Positions 10,700-20,610 of a stretch of 64,000 nucleotides of DNA are shown here, in pieces (the first letter of the stretch is position 1; each line of letters opens with the position of its first letter). The DNA comes from Isochrysis galbana (Eukaryota; Haptophyta; Isochrysidales; Isochrysidaceae), in assembly GCA_018136815.1 (NCBI GenBank), contig CM030942.1, forward strand, positions 621,797 to 685,796. The letters are read 5' to 3'. A program made the position numbers and the translations under genes. Below the pieces are notes generated by a model. That model did not search any database. It was not told the origin of the DNA and saw only the letters and a program-made list of their open reading frames with translations.

Positions 10700-10865
10700 A
10701 AAACCTGTAAATCACAAAGATCTACAACAAGTCCGTGACATAAGAGTATTTGCGTCCGTCCGGCACACACGCCTTCTGCCCCCCCCCCCCCCCCGTCCGG
10801 GGCACATAAACATAAGCAATGGGGGTTCACCCCTGTCCGATTAGCGAAAGACTTGGCGCCCGCCG
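10700..10865 (+). repeat. Dispersed repeat, copy 2 (paired with 310-460)
   Basis: Begins just 5' of the MAPR gene start. It carries the same landmarks as 310-460 in the same order, with a poly-C run at about 10782-10798 that is absent from copy 1. Confidence 0.7.
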
Positions 10866-11224
10866 GTCATTGGCAGTAGACTGAAGTTCATTTATGGCAA
10901 CAAGTTGCAGTTGCAAGTTGCAAGTTGGAACTAAAAGTTGGAGCGCCGTGAGGTCGCAATTACCAATTAGCAATTAGTGAGACACGAGACACGTGGCAAC
11001 AGCTTGCAGCTTGCAGAGCGTTGCGTTCCGTTGAAAGAGGACCAGATTTTTAAAATAGTTTTCTCAATGGTCCACTTTTATGATATTGAACTCAACATTT
11101 TAAATTACACTATGCACTATGGAGACATGGACATGGGGAGGCGGACGAGGACGAGAACAAACCATCGTGGTCGTGGACCGGTCCGCCTGCCACGACAAGA
11201 AACCCGCCCGATTCCCGAGCCGCT
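10866..11224. other. Intergenic, no gene seen
   Basis: Contains repeated GCAAGTTG/TTGCAGTTGC words at 10895-10930 and an AT-richer patch at 11045-11115. Nothing codes convincingly. Confidence 0.4.
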
Positions 11225-11400
11225 AAAGTAGAGCACGAGGGGAGGTGCCGCAAGGCGCAAGGCGCAAGGCGCAAGGCAAGAGCAAGAGGAGGGAGTGGGG
11301 AGTGGGAAAGTGAGCGGGCGTGGCTGCGAGGCACGGGATACTAGATACTAGTGCTAGTGCATGGCCGATAGCCGCGTGTGTGGCAAGAACATTAAGAATT
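11225..11400 (+). mobile_element. Retroposon family B fragment
   Basis: Contains three tandem copies of AAGGCGC, then GTGAGCGGGCGTGGCTGC and the terminal GAACATTAAGAATTTTT, matching family B members at 9655-9840 and 35735-35863. Diverged, with uncertain ends. Confidence 0.5.
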
Positions 11401-11571
11401 TTTGTAGCGAGTACGTGGTACGTGACGAGTGACAAGCTGTAGCATGAGTGTAGCGACGGCTGAACGGAAGGATCGAGGCATCGAGACGCAATTGAATCCC
11501 CACGGGACTAGGAGCTCTGCACTCTATTACAAAACTCACTCAGACAAGAAGAACAACGGGCGGAGAGCCTA

Positions 11572-11764
11572 GATGGGAAATACGCCGTATTTACGTATTT
11601 ACCGTATTTGGCCAAAGGCCAAATACATATGTATTTGGCTGTATTTGAAGCGCGCCCTGGATTGTAGGCGGTAGGCCTCGAATATATTTGAAATGTATTT
11701 GGCCAGAGGCCAAATACATATGTATTTGGCTGTATTTGCGGGCCCCAGCACCGTATTTCCCATC
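11572..11764. mobile_element. 193-bp MITE-like element flanked by TA
   Basis: The ends are perfect inverted repeats, GATGGGAAATACG at 11572-11584 and its complement at 11752-11764, with TA on both outer sides, as expected for Tc1/mariner or Stowaway-like insertions. Farther out both flanks also read CGGAGAG (11561-11567 and 11771-11777), so a 7-bp duplication with slightly longer ends is an alternative. Inside are two copies of a palindrome-rich unit built from GGCCAAATACATATG and TATTTGGC (about 11613-11650 and 11697-11735). There is no ORF, so it is non-autonomous. Confidence 0.8.
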
Positions 11765-11939
11765 TATGACGGAGAGGCTTTAAAGAGTACTTTTACTTTT
11801 ATGATCGACCGACCGGCGAGGAAGGACTGCTGACCGACCGACCGACCACACACCCTAGACTTTCTTCACACCGGGAGGACAGGGAATGAAGAATTAGAAA
11901 ACGGTGGAAGTGAGAAGTTTGACGCTGCTTCCCTCTTAT

Positions 11940-12084
11940 TTCCGGATAATCGACTCCCTCTCTTCTCGCCTCTTCTCTTCTCCCTCTTCGCTTTTCCCTC
12001 TCTTCACCCCTTCTCTCTTCTCCTCGGGGCGAAGCGCTTGAGCTCGCGCCCGCGCTCTCCCACTCTCCTGCCTCCCCCCCCTCG
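11940..12084 (+). promoter_or_regulatory. Pyrimidine-rich leader of the aminoacylase gene
   Basis: About 140 bp almost purely C and T on the coding strand end at the ATG at 12085. Similar CT leaders precede several other starts in this window, so this is probably a promoter or 5' UTR element of the Y-patch kind. No TATA box seen. Confidence 0.45.
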
Positions 12085-13659
12085 ATGTTTACGTGGGACG
12101 AGGCGTCGGAGGTCGAGTTCTTTCGCACACTCCTCCGTTTTCGCACCGTCTCCACCGAAGGGCCTACCAATGGCGAGTACCACGCCTGCAGCCTCTGGCT
12201 TCAGGCAGCGTGTGAGGATCTCGGTCTCTCGACCTCCCTCCTCGAGCCGGTGGCGGGCAGGCCGGTGGTTGTGGCAAGCCTGCTCGGCTCGGAGCCGGAG
12301 CTTCCTGCCGTCGTTCTCAACTCCCATTATGACGTCGTCCCCGCCATGGAAGAGCACTGGCATGTCGACCCGTGGGCGGCCATCGAGAAGGAGGGACGCA
12401 TCTATGGTCGAGGCGCGCAAGACATGAAGTGCGTGGTCGCCGCATACATCCTCGCCCTGCGCCGGCTGCTTGTCGCGCGCAAGGGCGTCCCGTTCCGCAG
12501 AACTCTCCACTTGACCTTCGTACCAGACGAGGAGATTGGGGGGAAGGATGGGATGGGCGCCTTCCTGCAATCGACCACCTTCCAGCAGCTTGGTGAAGTT
12601 GGTGTAGCGCTCGACGAGGGGCTAGCATCACCGACGCCAGTGACAACCGTCTTCTACGGAGAGCGTGCACCCATGTGGATCGTGGTGCATGCGAAAGGAC
12701 CAACCGGACACGGGTCGCGCTTCATACCCGACACCGCAGTCTCCAAGCTGATCGGCATCGCGAACAAAGCACTCGCGTTCCGTGCGGAGCAAGAGGCAGC
12801 GCTTGGGTGGGGCAAAGGCTGCGCTCATTGCGAGGCCAAGAAGCTCGGGGACGTGACGACACTCAACCTGACGATGCTTGATGCAGGCGTTTCGATGGAC
12901 GGCGGCACAACCTATTCGCTCAACGTCATCCCGATCACCGCAAAGGCAGGCTTTGATATTCGTGTGGCTCCGTGCGTGCATCTCCCTCTTGATTCCTTGT
13001 GAAGAAACCTGCCCTCTTTTGCATTCTTGCTACAACCCCCTTTCCACCCCTGCACCCTCCCTCACAGAACCACGCCGATTGAAGACATCCGGAAAATGCT
13101 CGACGAGTGGTGCGCCGAGGAAGGCCTGTCATGGGACTTTGCGCCGTGGACCTCGCCAGCGACAGCCCACCACGTCTCATCTATAGACGAGAACCAGAAC
13201 CCTTGGTGGGGCATATTCAAAGGCGCGTGCGACAAGGCGGGGCTTGAAATAGAACCAGAGATCTTCCCCGCGGGGACGGACTCGCGCTTCATTCGCGCTC
13301 TAGGTATCCCTGCATTTGGTTTCTCACCGCTCGCCAACTCCCCCATATTGTTGCACGAGCACAACGAGTATGTGGATAAGCAAGTCTTCCTTGACGGCAT
13401 CAAGGTGTGCTAGAGACCCTTCCCGGCATCGATGCGTCTAGGCATCAGAACCGTACCTATGGCGCAGCTCGTGGCGTCCTGTGTTTGCTCGCTGCTCATA
13501 TGTGTTGCCGCTGATGTGCAGGTGTACGAAGAGCTGATTCCGGCGCTATGCGACGCATCCAAGTTGCACACTGAACAACCGGTGGCTGCTGGCTCGAAGA
13601 GAATGAAAGGCATCGGCGGTGGCCATTGCCAGCCGTGTGCCCCGGTGTCCGAATCGTGA
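12085..13659 (+). CDS. ACY1: Aminoacylase-1 (N-acyl-L-amino-acid amidohydrolase), 3 exons
   Basis: Exons 12085-12971, 13068-13404 and 13522-13659 join in phase to 453 residues (human ACY1 408). It is an M20-family zinc hydrolase that releases free amino acids from N-acyl amino acids in the cytosol. Metal and catalytic residues are all visible: NSHYDVVP (H81, D83), GRGAQDMK (D113), FVPDEEIGG (E149/E150), ALDEG (D177/E178), GHGSRF (His of the lid domain, about 209) and the C-terminal LLHEHNEY. FDIRVAP at the end of exon 1 and TDSRFIRALGIPAFGFSP in exon 2 match ACY1 closely. The ATG at 12085 follows directly on a CT-rich leader. The last 25 residues beyond VYEELIPAL are unlike the family. Function is secure. 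Confidence 0.96.
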
Positions 13660-14990
13660 TCAATGCAGTTTGCATGTGGTCATTTATGGCTCAGACGACT
13701 CTAGGACGGTCAAATGACCATGAAGGAACTCGGGCTCCTGCCCTCTCTAGCTTCACCTTCCCTCTTGTATTTGTTCGAGCCTTGACCAACGCATCTTCCT
13801 TCTTGCATGCACGCGGCGATCAATACTTCTACGCTATCTCGTGGCCCTTGATGCTGCTTGCACCGTGGGACATAGCACTTGATTGAGCTCGCTTTTCTCT
13901 TTCTTTAAACCCTTTTAGTAGTCTCACCGCGCACGCACCCGGCTCTTGAAAAAAATTGAAGATTCCGGATTCCGGGGAAGCAACAAGATTTTAAGTACTC
14001 GTAGTGCATTGCTTGAAAGTGAAAAGATAGGGACATTGAGGGCGCACCGCTCCCCTCTTCTCCCGTTCCCGTTGCCGCCGCGACCGGCTCAGCCCTCAGC
14101 CCATGAACCATGGAGACTGAGGCTTTCGCCCACCCTGACTTACTTTCACTTCCTTCAGTCACACTGCTGCTCCTCGGAAATGAAAAGAAGGTCGTATTGG
14201 TATTGAGTACGCAACGGGTGTCAGCTCGCCGCCACCGCGAGCTAGAGCTAGACGATCTGCGCAAAATGCTGCGCACTTCGCACTTCGACCTTTGACTTAC
14301 CATCCTCGCGAGCAGCGGCACGTGATCCTAATTTCCAGGACGGAGGTTTTTCTCTGCTATGCATATTAATATAAACTCAGCAGTGCTATAGTAGTTGTTG
14401 CTGGTTGCCAGTGCTTGTCGTTAGTCGCGACCTAGTAATAGCAATCAAGTTAATAGTCTTGAATGCCCACGTCGTGCTCCACCCCCATGCTCGTACGTCA
14501 CGCATTACGCTGTGGCACAGGTGCACAAGGCAAAGCCCGAATACATGTGTCGGCAGGCAATCTATGTGAGTATGAGGTAGGATCATAATGTGATGCAATG
14601 ACAGGCATCGGGGCGGCACATCGCGTATGATGTTACAAACCAGAAGCACAGCTCACAACCACAGGCTCACAACCACAGACACATGTACACGAACACAGGG
14701 GGGAAATAGCTTCGTTTTCGTCACCAAAGCACTTACAGGACGGTCAGCGAGATCAGCAGGCTAATCTCTGAGACGTAGCCACCATAATGCGCTACAAGTG
14801 CCATCATAACTCAAGGGTCACGTTTCACCTGCGTCGCAAAGCAGGAGAACATCGAACGAAAGCGAGCCACTTGTCAGACTCGGCACGGTGAGCACGGCGG
14901 AATGCTCGAGACTAGGTGTTCTGGGCACTAAAGGATCGAGGTGCGGTTGCGGTACGGGAACATGAAGTGCGTTAGAATCAGAAGTTGGAA
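13660..14990. other. Intergenic, one small possible ORF
   Basis: No clear gene. A plus-strand ORF at 14110-14295 (61 residues, starting METEAFAHPD and ending with a charged helix-like RRHRELELDDLRKMLR) looks more protein-like than chance, but has no recognisable homologue and no flanking exon. A patch near 14655 repeats CACAACCACAG. Confidence 0.3.
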
Positions 14991-15404
14991 TTAGAAGTTT
15001 GACTTCTTTCGGCTCAGCAGGAGCTTGTTTTGTGTGATGTCAACCTTCACCGCTGCCTTCTTTGGGAGCTTGGCAACGCATGTGCGAACGACACGGCCAT
15101 CGAGCTTGACTTCACACGAACCACATTGCCCCTCCTTGCACCCATAGATGAGCCCTGCACTTCCCATGGACTTCATCAGCGGGGCGCCAGCAGTGCCCTT
15201 CGCCGTCTTTACGCCGTTGAACGTCTTGATCTCAAGCTCCACGGGCTCGCCCTTGGGGCCGCCACCGAAGAACATCTGCGGGGAGACGATGTGTGCAGGC
15301 CGCGGCTGCAGCGCCGAGAGTGGAGCCGAGAAGGCGAGAGCAGCGACGGCCATGGCAGAGATCATGACGAGCAAGCAGACGAGTCGAGAGCGTGGTCGAT
15401 GCAC
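14991..15404 (-). CDS. Plastid-targeted small 2Fe-2S ferredoxin-like protein
   Basis: 137 residues, one exon. The N-terminus has basic residues, a hydrophobic signal core (LVCLLVMISAMAVAALA) and then FSAP. That is the signal-peptide-plus-Phe arrangement that directs proteins into secondary plastids. After a short linker with FFGGGPKGEP comes a beta-grasp-like region with YGCKEGQCGSCEVKLDG and RTC. The cysteine spacing is C-x4-C-x2-C-x11-C. This is the spacing of SDHB and CoxS-type 2Fe-2S domains, not the C-x4-C-x2-C-x29-C of photosynthetic ferredoxin, and the second Fe-S domain of those enzymes is absent. It is likely a stand-alone electron carrier in the plastid. The partner is unknown. Confidence 0.8.
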   Translation of the reverse strand: MHRPRSRLVCLLVMISAMAVAALAFSAPLSALQPRPAHIVSPQMFFGGGPKGEPVELEIKTFNGVKTAKGTAGAPLMKSMGSAGLIYGCKEGQCGSCEVKLDGRVVRTCVAKLPKKAAVKVDITQNKLLLSRKKSNF

Positions 15405-15485
15405 TTAGGTCGAGAAGCAAATCGGCGAGAGAAGTCTTGTGCGAGAGATTCCACGCGGAAACAGGCGTACTACTAGCGAGGGTCG

Positions 15486-15531
15486 GAGCCCCCCGCCCCC
15501 CCCCCCCCCCCCCCGGCCCCCCCCCCCCCAA
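15486..15531. repeat. Poly-C tract
   Basis: Over 40 nearly uninterrupted C residues upstream of the ferredoxin-like gene (coding strand G-rich). One of many long C/G runs in the window. Confidence 0.9.
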
Positions 15532-15879
15532 CATTCCAGGAAATGACGTCGGAGGGGGGCGCGCGCGCGCAGCCCAGCGCGAGGCCTTCTTTGTTCTTCT
15601 TCCTTCCTAAATCTTCTCTGCTCTAGAGCTCCCGAGTACGAGTAGAGCTCTACAGAAGTACAGAACAACAACGACACTAGAGCTAGGCAGCCTGTTGATG
15701 TTCCATTTGAACTAAAGTGGCAGTGGTGGGCCGCGCGTGGTACTTGGTCTTGCCCTGCCACCAATGCGGAGCAGCGGAGCATATGCTTCTTCCTCTCCCT
15801 TGTGAGTGTTGGTGAGTCTAGTGAGTCCACCTCGTTTTCTTGTGAGAAGTGCCCACCTTCTTGCGAGCCATGTTGCGGA
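15532..15879. other. Intergenic, no gene seen
   Basis: GCGC-rich patch at 15560-15580, then ordinary sequence. The minus strand at 15800-15850 may still belong to the decayed reading frame described at 15880-18280. Confidence 0.35.
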
Positions 15880-16445
15880 GTATTAGCTACTTGTGAGCCA
15901 CAACTGCCATGCAAAGTGCAAAGCACCGAGCTCTCCATCGATGTCAATGTTAGAAATTCTGCTACCACCGCGCTCTGCATTCCCGTCATTGATGAGGAAG
16001 GGTGGGCAGATCCGAGGCGACTTATGCCACTTGAAATCCCAAAAGGTGTCCGTGCATGGCCTATCATACGTTCGTTGGCGAACGAAGGGTGGTGTAGGGT
16101 GTAGGTGAGTGGGGGTGAGTGAGGGGAAGACAGAGCACACCACACTCGCAAGATCGACGGTGAAGCAGGAAGGGTGATGAGGGCAAGTGACACACCTGCG
16201 CAACCGGGCAGGTGCAGCCCGAATAGTATCTTCAAATGATGTCCCACTGCGCTCCTTGCGCCGCTTGCAAAGTGCAAAGAGCTCTGCAAACAACTTCTCC
16301 TCCTTTGTGAATTTGACGTTGTAGCCCGACCACGACCGCTCATCGGACTTGGGGCTTGGGGAGCTCACCCGACTTCACGAGCTCTTTCATCCCCATCGCG
16401 ATGGCCTCCCCATACCTTCTCGTTGGTGTTGCTGATGGAGTCTAT

Positions 16446-17744
16446 GAATTTGTCGTTAAAACATAAAACTATTGTTATAGTTTTAGCGATGGAGCGCGCG
16501 CCGACCGCTCCCACCTCCCAGTCCCCCGCCGCCACGACGCCCCACCGGGGCCGCCCCAAGCCGCCGGAGCCGAAGCGCTCAGAGGCCGCCCCCCTGACTG
16601 ACAGCGATGTTGACATGATCCTTCCGCCCTCGCCGCCCCAACAGCCACACAAGCAGGGAACAGGCAGAGTCCACTTCCCTGCAGACCAACAGGGCCAGCA
16701 TCTGGCCCTCCCACCAGCCTCTGCTGCCGCTCCTCCACAACAAGGACTCCCCATGGTGGGTGGCAGCCCTGCTGCCACCCCCATGGAGGCAACTCCTACC
16801 GTCAGTGCACCCCTCGGGGGCGGGCACTTCACTCAACAAACAATCCTTGGAGCCTTTACGGCTTCCAACCCCTCAAACATCAATCCACAGAAGTCGTACG
16901 CCCAGGCGGCCGGCCCTAGGGGAAGCAACCACAAGAAGCACAGAAGGCCCCATCTCTGCCCCCCCAACATCCACCGCCGCCCTCGCGCAAGCGAGCGGAC
17001 CCGCAGTCGGAACCGAAGCCAATCCAAACACACAACACACAATTTGCCTCACCCCCCCATGATGATGAGGAGGAACCGGATGACACTCCTTTCTTCATCC
17101 AGCTAGCCCAGCTAGCTGAAGACAAGAAGGAGATCAAAAGCGAGGATGTAGCAACCTACATGAAATTCCTTCTCTCAAAGCTTGAGGGTCTTGATGCCAC
17201 CCCAGATGGGATGGATAAAGGACGCAAAGGTCCATGGATATTCTATGTCGATGAAGATGCGCACGACCAATTCAAGGCCGCATACGGCGATAAGCTTCAA
17301 GCAGCTCTCTCGGGAGTCCCACACGAGTTTGCGGTAACCTATGGCGCTCTAGCCGACTCGGCACCACGCAAGTCTAGGGACCTCTTGCAGGCGGCGAGAG
17401 GCCTGGATATACGGAACATCACCTAGGGTAGCCAGATCCCTTAATAGGAATCACATCGGAACATAAATCAAGATCTCACGTTATACCAATGAGAAGAGTC
17501 CGAATCAGAATTAGACCAAGAGACGAGCCACAGTCTCCCACCCCCTTCTCTCCAGCTCCCGGCCGAAGCAGCGCGCGCGGCCTCCCTGGAACCAGCTTCT
17601 CCGCTAAAGAGGGAACTGGGGAAGGGGAAAGGGGGTTGTTAGGGGTTAAGGTTGGGTAGCAGGGAGGTACACTAGCAAACTGCCTCACGCCGTGCACGTA
17701 GCGGAATTTTTAAGAAGATTTTTTTTTGAATTTGTCGTTAAAAC
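16446..17744 (+). mobile_element. Short ORF-bearing retroposon (family A) with 17-bp target duplications
   Basis: GAATTTGTCGTTAAAAC occurs at 16446-16462 and again at 17728-17744. Between them lies a 1265-bp element with a leader of about 26 bp, one ORF (16489-17426) and a 300-bp 3' region that ends TTTTTAAGAAGATTTTTTTT. The long direct duplication and T-rich 3' end indicate target-primed retroposition. Truncated relatives occur at 1166-1600 (-) and 45580-45797 (+). The leader and start (TTATAGTTTTAGCGATGGAGC) recur at about 55062-55082, and a similar start occurs near 53281 on the minus strand. No reverse transcriptase is present, so it must have been moved by another element. Confidence 0.8.
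16489..17426 (+). pseudogene. ORF1-like protein of the retroposon, one frameshift
   Basis: Starts with ATG at 16489 and reads as a Pro/Ala/Gln-rich protein (MERAPTAPTSQSPAATTP) to KSYAQAAGPR at about 16915. Near 16918 the frame shifts by one base and continues through acidic PPHDDEEEPDDTPFF and a folded-looking C-terminal part (MKFLLSKLEGLDATPDGMD, GPWIFYVDEDAHDQFKAAY) to DLLQAARGLDIRNIT and a stop. About 310 residues in all. A SYAQAA-type motif followed by a small globular domain is what gag/ORF1 proteins of some non-LTR retrotransposons look like, but I cannot name the family. The conserved C-terminus in the copy at 1490-1590 shows the ORF was maintained while the family spread. Confidence 0.55.
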
Positions 17745-18280
17745 GAAGGCGGAGCTCAACGAGCGCGTCAATGCCGGCGTCCGACATCGCTGGGGCCTTG
17801 CTTTGTTGCTTTGGCTATCCTCATCCTCGTCCTCCCCCATTCTCACTGCCTCTATGTAGTTGTCGCGAGCACTTACCGCGGCCACGAGCTCGGTCTCGCG
17901 CCGCTCCACCATCTCTTTCTCTTTCTTCTTCTCCACATCAGCCTCAGCTCACACACGCGTTGCCGCCGTCCGCCGTCCGAGTCTTTTCCACTGTCGCATT
18001 CACGGCCGCGAGCCGCTCCTTCGCCTTGCTTGGCGACCGCAGTGCGAGCCTCCTCGGCCTTGGCAACCAACACTTCCATCTTGGTCCTCCTTCTCCTTGC
18101 GCGCTTGCCCCTCACTGGCTCTGGCAGATTGGTGTGGTCGGCGAGGGGCATTGCGCCGGCGGCGGGTAGTAGAAGGAGAAAGATGTCTCCGGTACCGATG
18201 GGCCACCACAAGGGCACCAAAACAGCGAAAACATCTATAAACCAACGCGAAGAACACGATATGTGCTGGCAAAGGGTTTT

Positions 18281-18529
18281 AAGCCGATTTTCTTGGTACG
18301 ACGAGAAAAGGGCCGTAAATTTTACGCAAGAAAACTTGTCTTGTGGAGGGGGTAAGGAGTTAAACTTGAAGGTCGGGTTCTTCCAGAAGAAACCAAGGAC
18401 AAAAAAACAGGCCGTCTAAAAGTTAACCTCGCTCCTCGCTCACCTCTCACCTCGCATCTCGCATCTCGCATCATCCCTATTGTCTTACTGCTTTTATTGT
18501 GGGGTTGCAGCGGACGCTTACACACCACG
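18281..18529 (+). promoter_or_regulatory. Upstream flank of the parvulin gene with CT-rich leader
   Basis: From about 18420 the coding strand is rich in CTCGC and CATCTCG tandem words (CTCGCATCTCGCATCTCGCA at about 18450). No TATA box is evident. A 5' UTR/promoter role is inferred from position. Confidence 0.35.
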
Positions 18530-19441
18530 ATGCGCACGACTCTCGTTTCGTGCATGATGATGCTCTCCGCCTGCACGGCTTTCCATCTGCCGGCGGTGCC
18601 AGTCGCGCTGAGTGTACGCGCGCCCGCCCCTCGCATGGGCTTCTTCGACCGCATCAAGAAAGCCTTCGAAAATGAGGACTTTGGAAACCCTGCGATGTGC
18701 GTGCTGCGACCCCCAGCACACCTCTGGCCAGCCAGCCCAGCTGAGGGAGACGGGATGGCGCAGGGGGGGAGGGGGGGGAGACTTGATGATGAGCTCTACC
18801 GCTGCGTTTCGGTCGACCCTGATGGAAGACTATGCGGGCCATTTTCACAGGTATGAGCAGACAAATGCTCGCGCGTCACACATCCTTGTCAAGTCGGAGG
18901 AGGACGCACTGAAAATCAAGGAGGACATCGATACTGGCCGATTAGAATTTTCGGAGGCGGCCATGCGCTTTTCTACCTGCAATTCGGCTTCTCAAGGTGG
19001 GATACAGCAACTCCAGTCAGCGACGTCCTGCTCAGCAAGCCCTGTACAGCTGTGGCAAGCCTTCAGCTAACGTGAGGCACCTAACATCCTGCACGTCTGT
19101 GTCTTCTCAGGGGGCCGATTGGGCAAGTTCACTCCGGGTCAGATGGTGGCCGAATTCGACGACGTTATCTTCGGTGTTGTTGATAATGGCGTCGAGTGCG
19201 TCTGCACTTGCGATTGCTTAGGTTTACCTACCTTGGGCATCAAGGTCATGGCAGAACTAACACTACTACCCACCAATCCATGCTCAGATATCGCCCGAAG
19301 ACGGAGTTGAACACTGTTGTTGGGCCCGTCAAGACGCAGTTTGGGTATCATCTCATCACCATCTCGTCGCGCGTCATGGCTGACTTCGATTTTCGCGCAC
19401 GGGAGGGGCAGTTTGCGCCCGTGGAGAAGGTGAAGGATTGA
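18530..19441 (+). CDS. Plastid-targeted parvulin-type peptidyl-prolyl isomerase, 4 exons
   Basis: Exons 18530-18696, 18851-18996, 19111 to about 19180, and about 19290-19441. The first two junctions close in phase, giving AMYEQTNARASHILVK and NSASQGGRLGKFTPGQ. The donor/acceptor of the third intron cannot be settled by eye. The product is a single-domain rotamase: RASHILVKSEEDAL, FSEAAMRFSTC, GGRLGKFTPGQMVAEFDDVIF, VVGPVKTQFGYHLITI. The presequence is a signal peptide ending SACTA followed by FHLP, then a transit region and RMGFFDRIKKAFENED, an N-terminal motif typical of algal plastid parvulins. It presumably assists protein folding in the plastid stroma. PpiC-like length and motifs are complete. 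Confidence 0.88.
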
Positions 19442-20393
19442 GTATTGCTTGACACGCTCTTGGCAATTGAGGATTGAGCTCAAGACGTTCACGTCGAACA
19501 GCATGACACTATCTGTCCCTCTATCTCGACGCTTCTCTTCCCTTAACCATGTTGTATACGCCTTGTATTGAGAGGGCATGAGTATATGTGGACTGGACGA
19601 CAAGAGAGTGAGAGTCAGTCGGCCATTTTACTCTCATTGATTGCTTCCACCAAAATCGTAGTACGTGGTACTATGGCTAGTAGTAGTAGTAGTATCATAT
19701 TTGCCACCTTGCAATGTGTCTCTCGTACCTTTCCGTATGCAGCAGGCCTTGGCTCTAGAATGTTCTCAAGAGTCAAGAGCCTAAACCAGCGCTTGCCAAC
19801 GGCGTCAATCGCGAGCCGTGCTCCATGCTGGATCCTAGGGCCTAGCTAGGTAGGGCGTCGGGCGCAGTCGAGGCGTCGAGGGACCCACATGCTCCTGCGG
19901 TGCGAGGGACGATGATTGATGGGTCAGCGTGGGTATATGTGATATGTGCCACCCTTAACCCTTAATACCGAGCGTGCCGCCCACCAGGGACCAAGGGCCA
20001 AGCGGGCCCCCCATAGCGCCATAGCCGGAGACCAGCGCATAAAGAGTAAAGAGTTAGCAGCTTGTTATTACTCATTGCAGAATTTCCAACGTTGTGTGTC
20101 ATTACATATGTAAACAGTCAAGGAACAAGAAATGGCACTCACACTCACTATACCACCCGGGAAGGGCGGTGGTGGGAAAGAGCAGGTTGTATGCGATCAT
20201 CATCTATCACATATACGAAGTCGCGTTCCGTCAAAAGAGGGCCAGGTTATATTTTTTTAACCCAGATGTGCATGTTTTCTTTTTCAAGACTCCATTGTAT
20301 TATTATCACAAAGATGAGTACAAAGCTAATCAAGGACGTGAGCATAGCAACTCCCCCCTTCCCCAAAACACACGGTAACCCCAAAGCTACTGA
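19442..20393. other. Intergenic, AGT microsatellite and no gene
   Basis: A short (AGT)n run lies at about 19677-19693. A T-rich patch lies at 20245-20300. Open frames on either strand lack motifs. Confidence 0.45.
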
Positions 20394-20610
20394 CTACTGA
20401 GTTTTCATCCTTTTCGTCTTTTTCTCACACACCTCCTCCTCGATGTCGTTCTTCTGGCAGGCGACGATGTCGCTCGGCTGATCTTGGGTGGTGAGATCCG
20501 TGATGCGTGCGAGGACGGCCTCCTTGTTCTGCATGAAGAGTTTGCCAGCTGCTCGGCGCACTTGCACCATGGGATCCGCTTCAGCGTACGCGACCGCCGT
20601 ACATGCACCG
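20394..20610 (-). pseudogene. Gene fragment with a second copy at 43885-43975
   Basis: Minus-strand frame reads DPMVQVRRAAGKLFMQNKEA, then VLARITDL..., and ends KKTKRMKTQ with a stop at 20394. The KEAVLARIT part recurs at 43941-43970 on the minus strand (REAVLSRITEAVVKEEK) with clear nucleotide similarity, so this is the end of a dispersed coding element. No start or upstream domain was recognised. Confidence 0.4.

Larger units (their letters stand above)
15880..18280 (-). pseudogene. Decayed coding region, split by a retroposon
   Basis: Read on the minus strand, several stretches look like protein but in changing frames: a coiled-coil-like part (MEVLVAKAEEARTAV; EKKKEKEMVERRETELVAA, about 18080-17880), MSDAGIDALVELRLRFNDKF (about 17790-17730, continuing at 16460), GEAIAMGMKELVKSGELPK (about 16420-16370), VKFTKEEKLFAELFALCKRR (about 16320-16260) and FWDFKWHKSPRICPPFLIND (about 16050-15990). 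Frameshifts separate them, so no intact product is expected. The segment ending RFNDKF is interrupted by the 1.3-kb element at 16446-17744 and continues after it once one copy of the target duplication is discounted. The original function is not recognised. A transposon-derived or plant-type DNA-associated protein is possible. Confidence 0.5.

Noticed and set aside
13905-14321. 138-residue minus-strand ORF rich in Ser/Arg
   Set aside because: Compositional shadow with no recognisable domain. The opposite strand holds a slightly more plausible small ORF.
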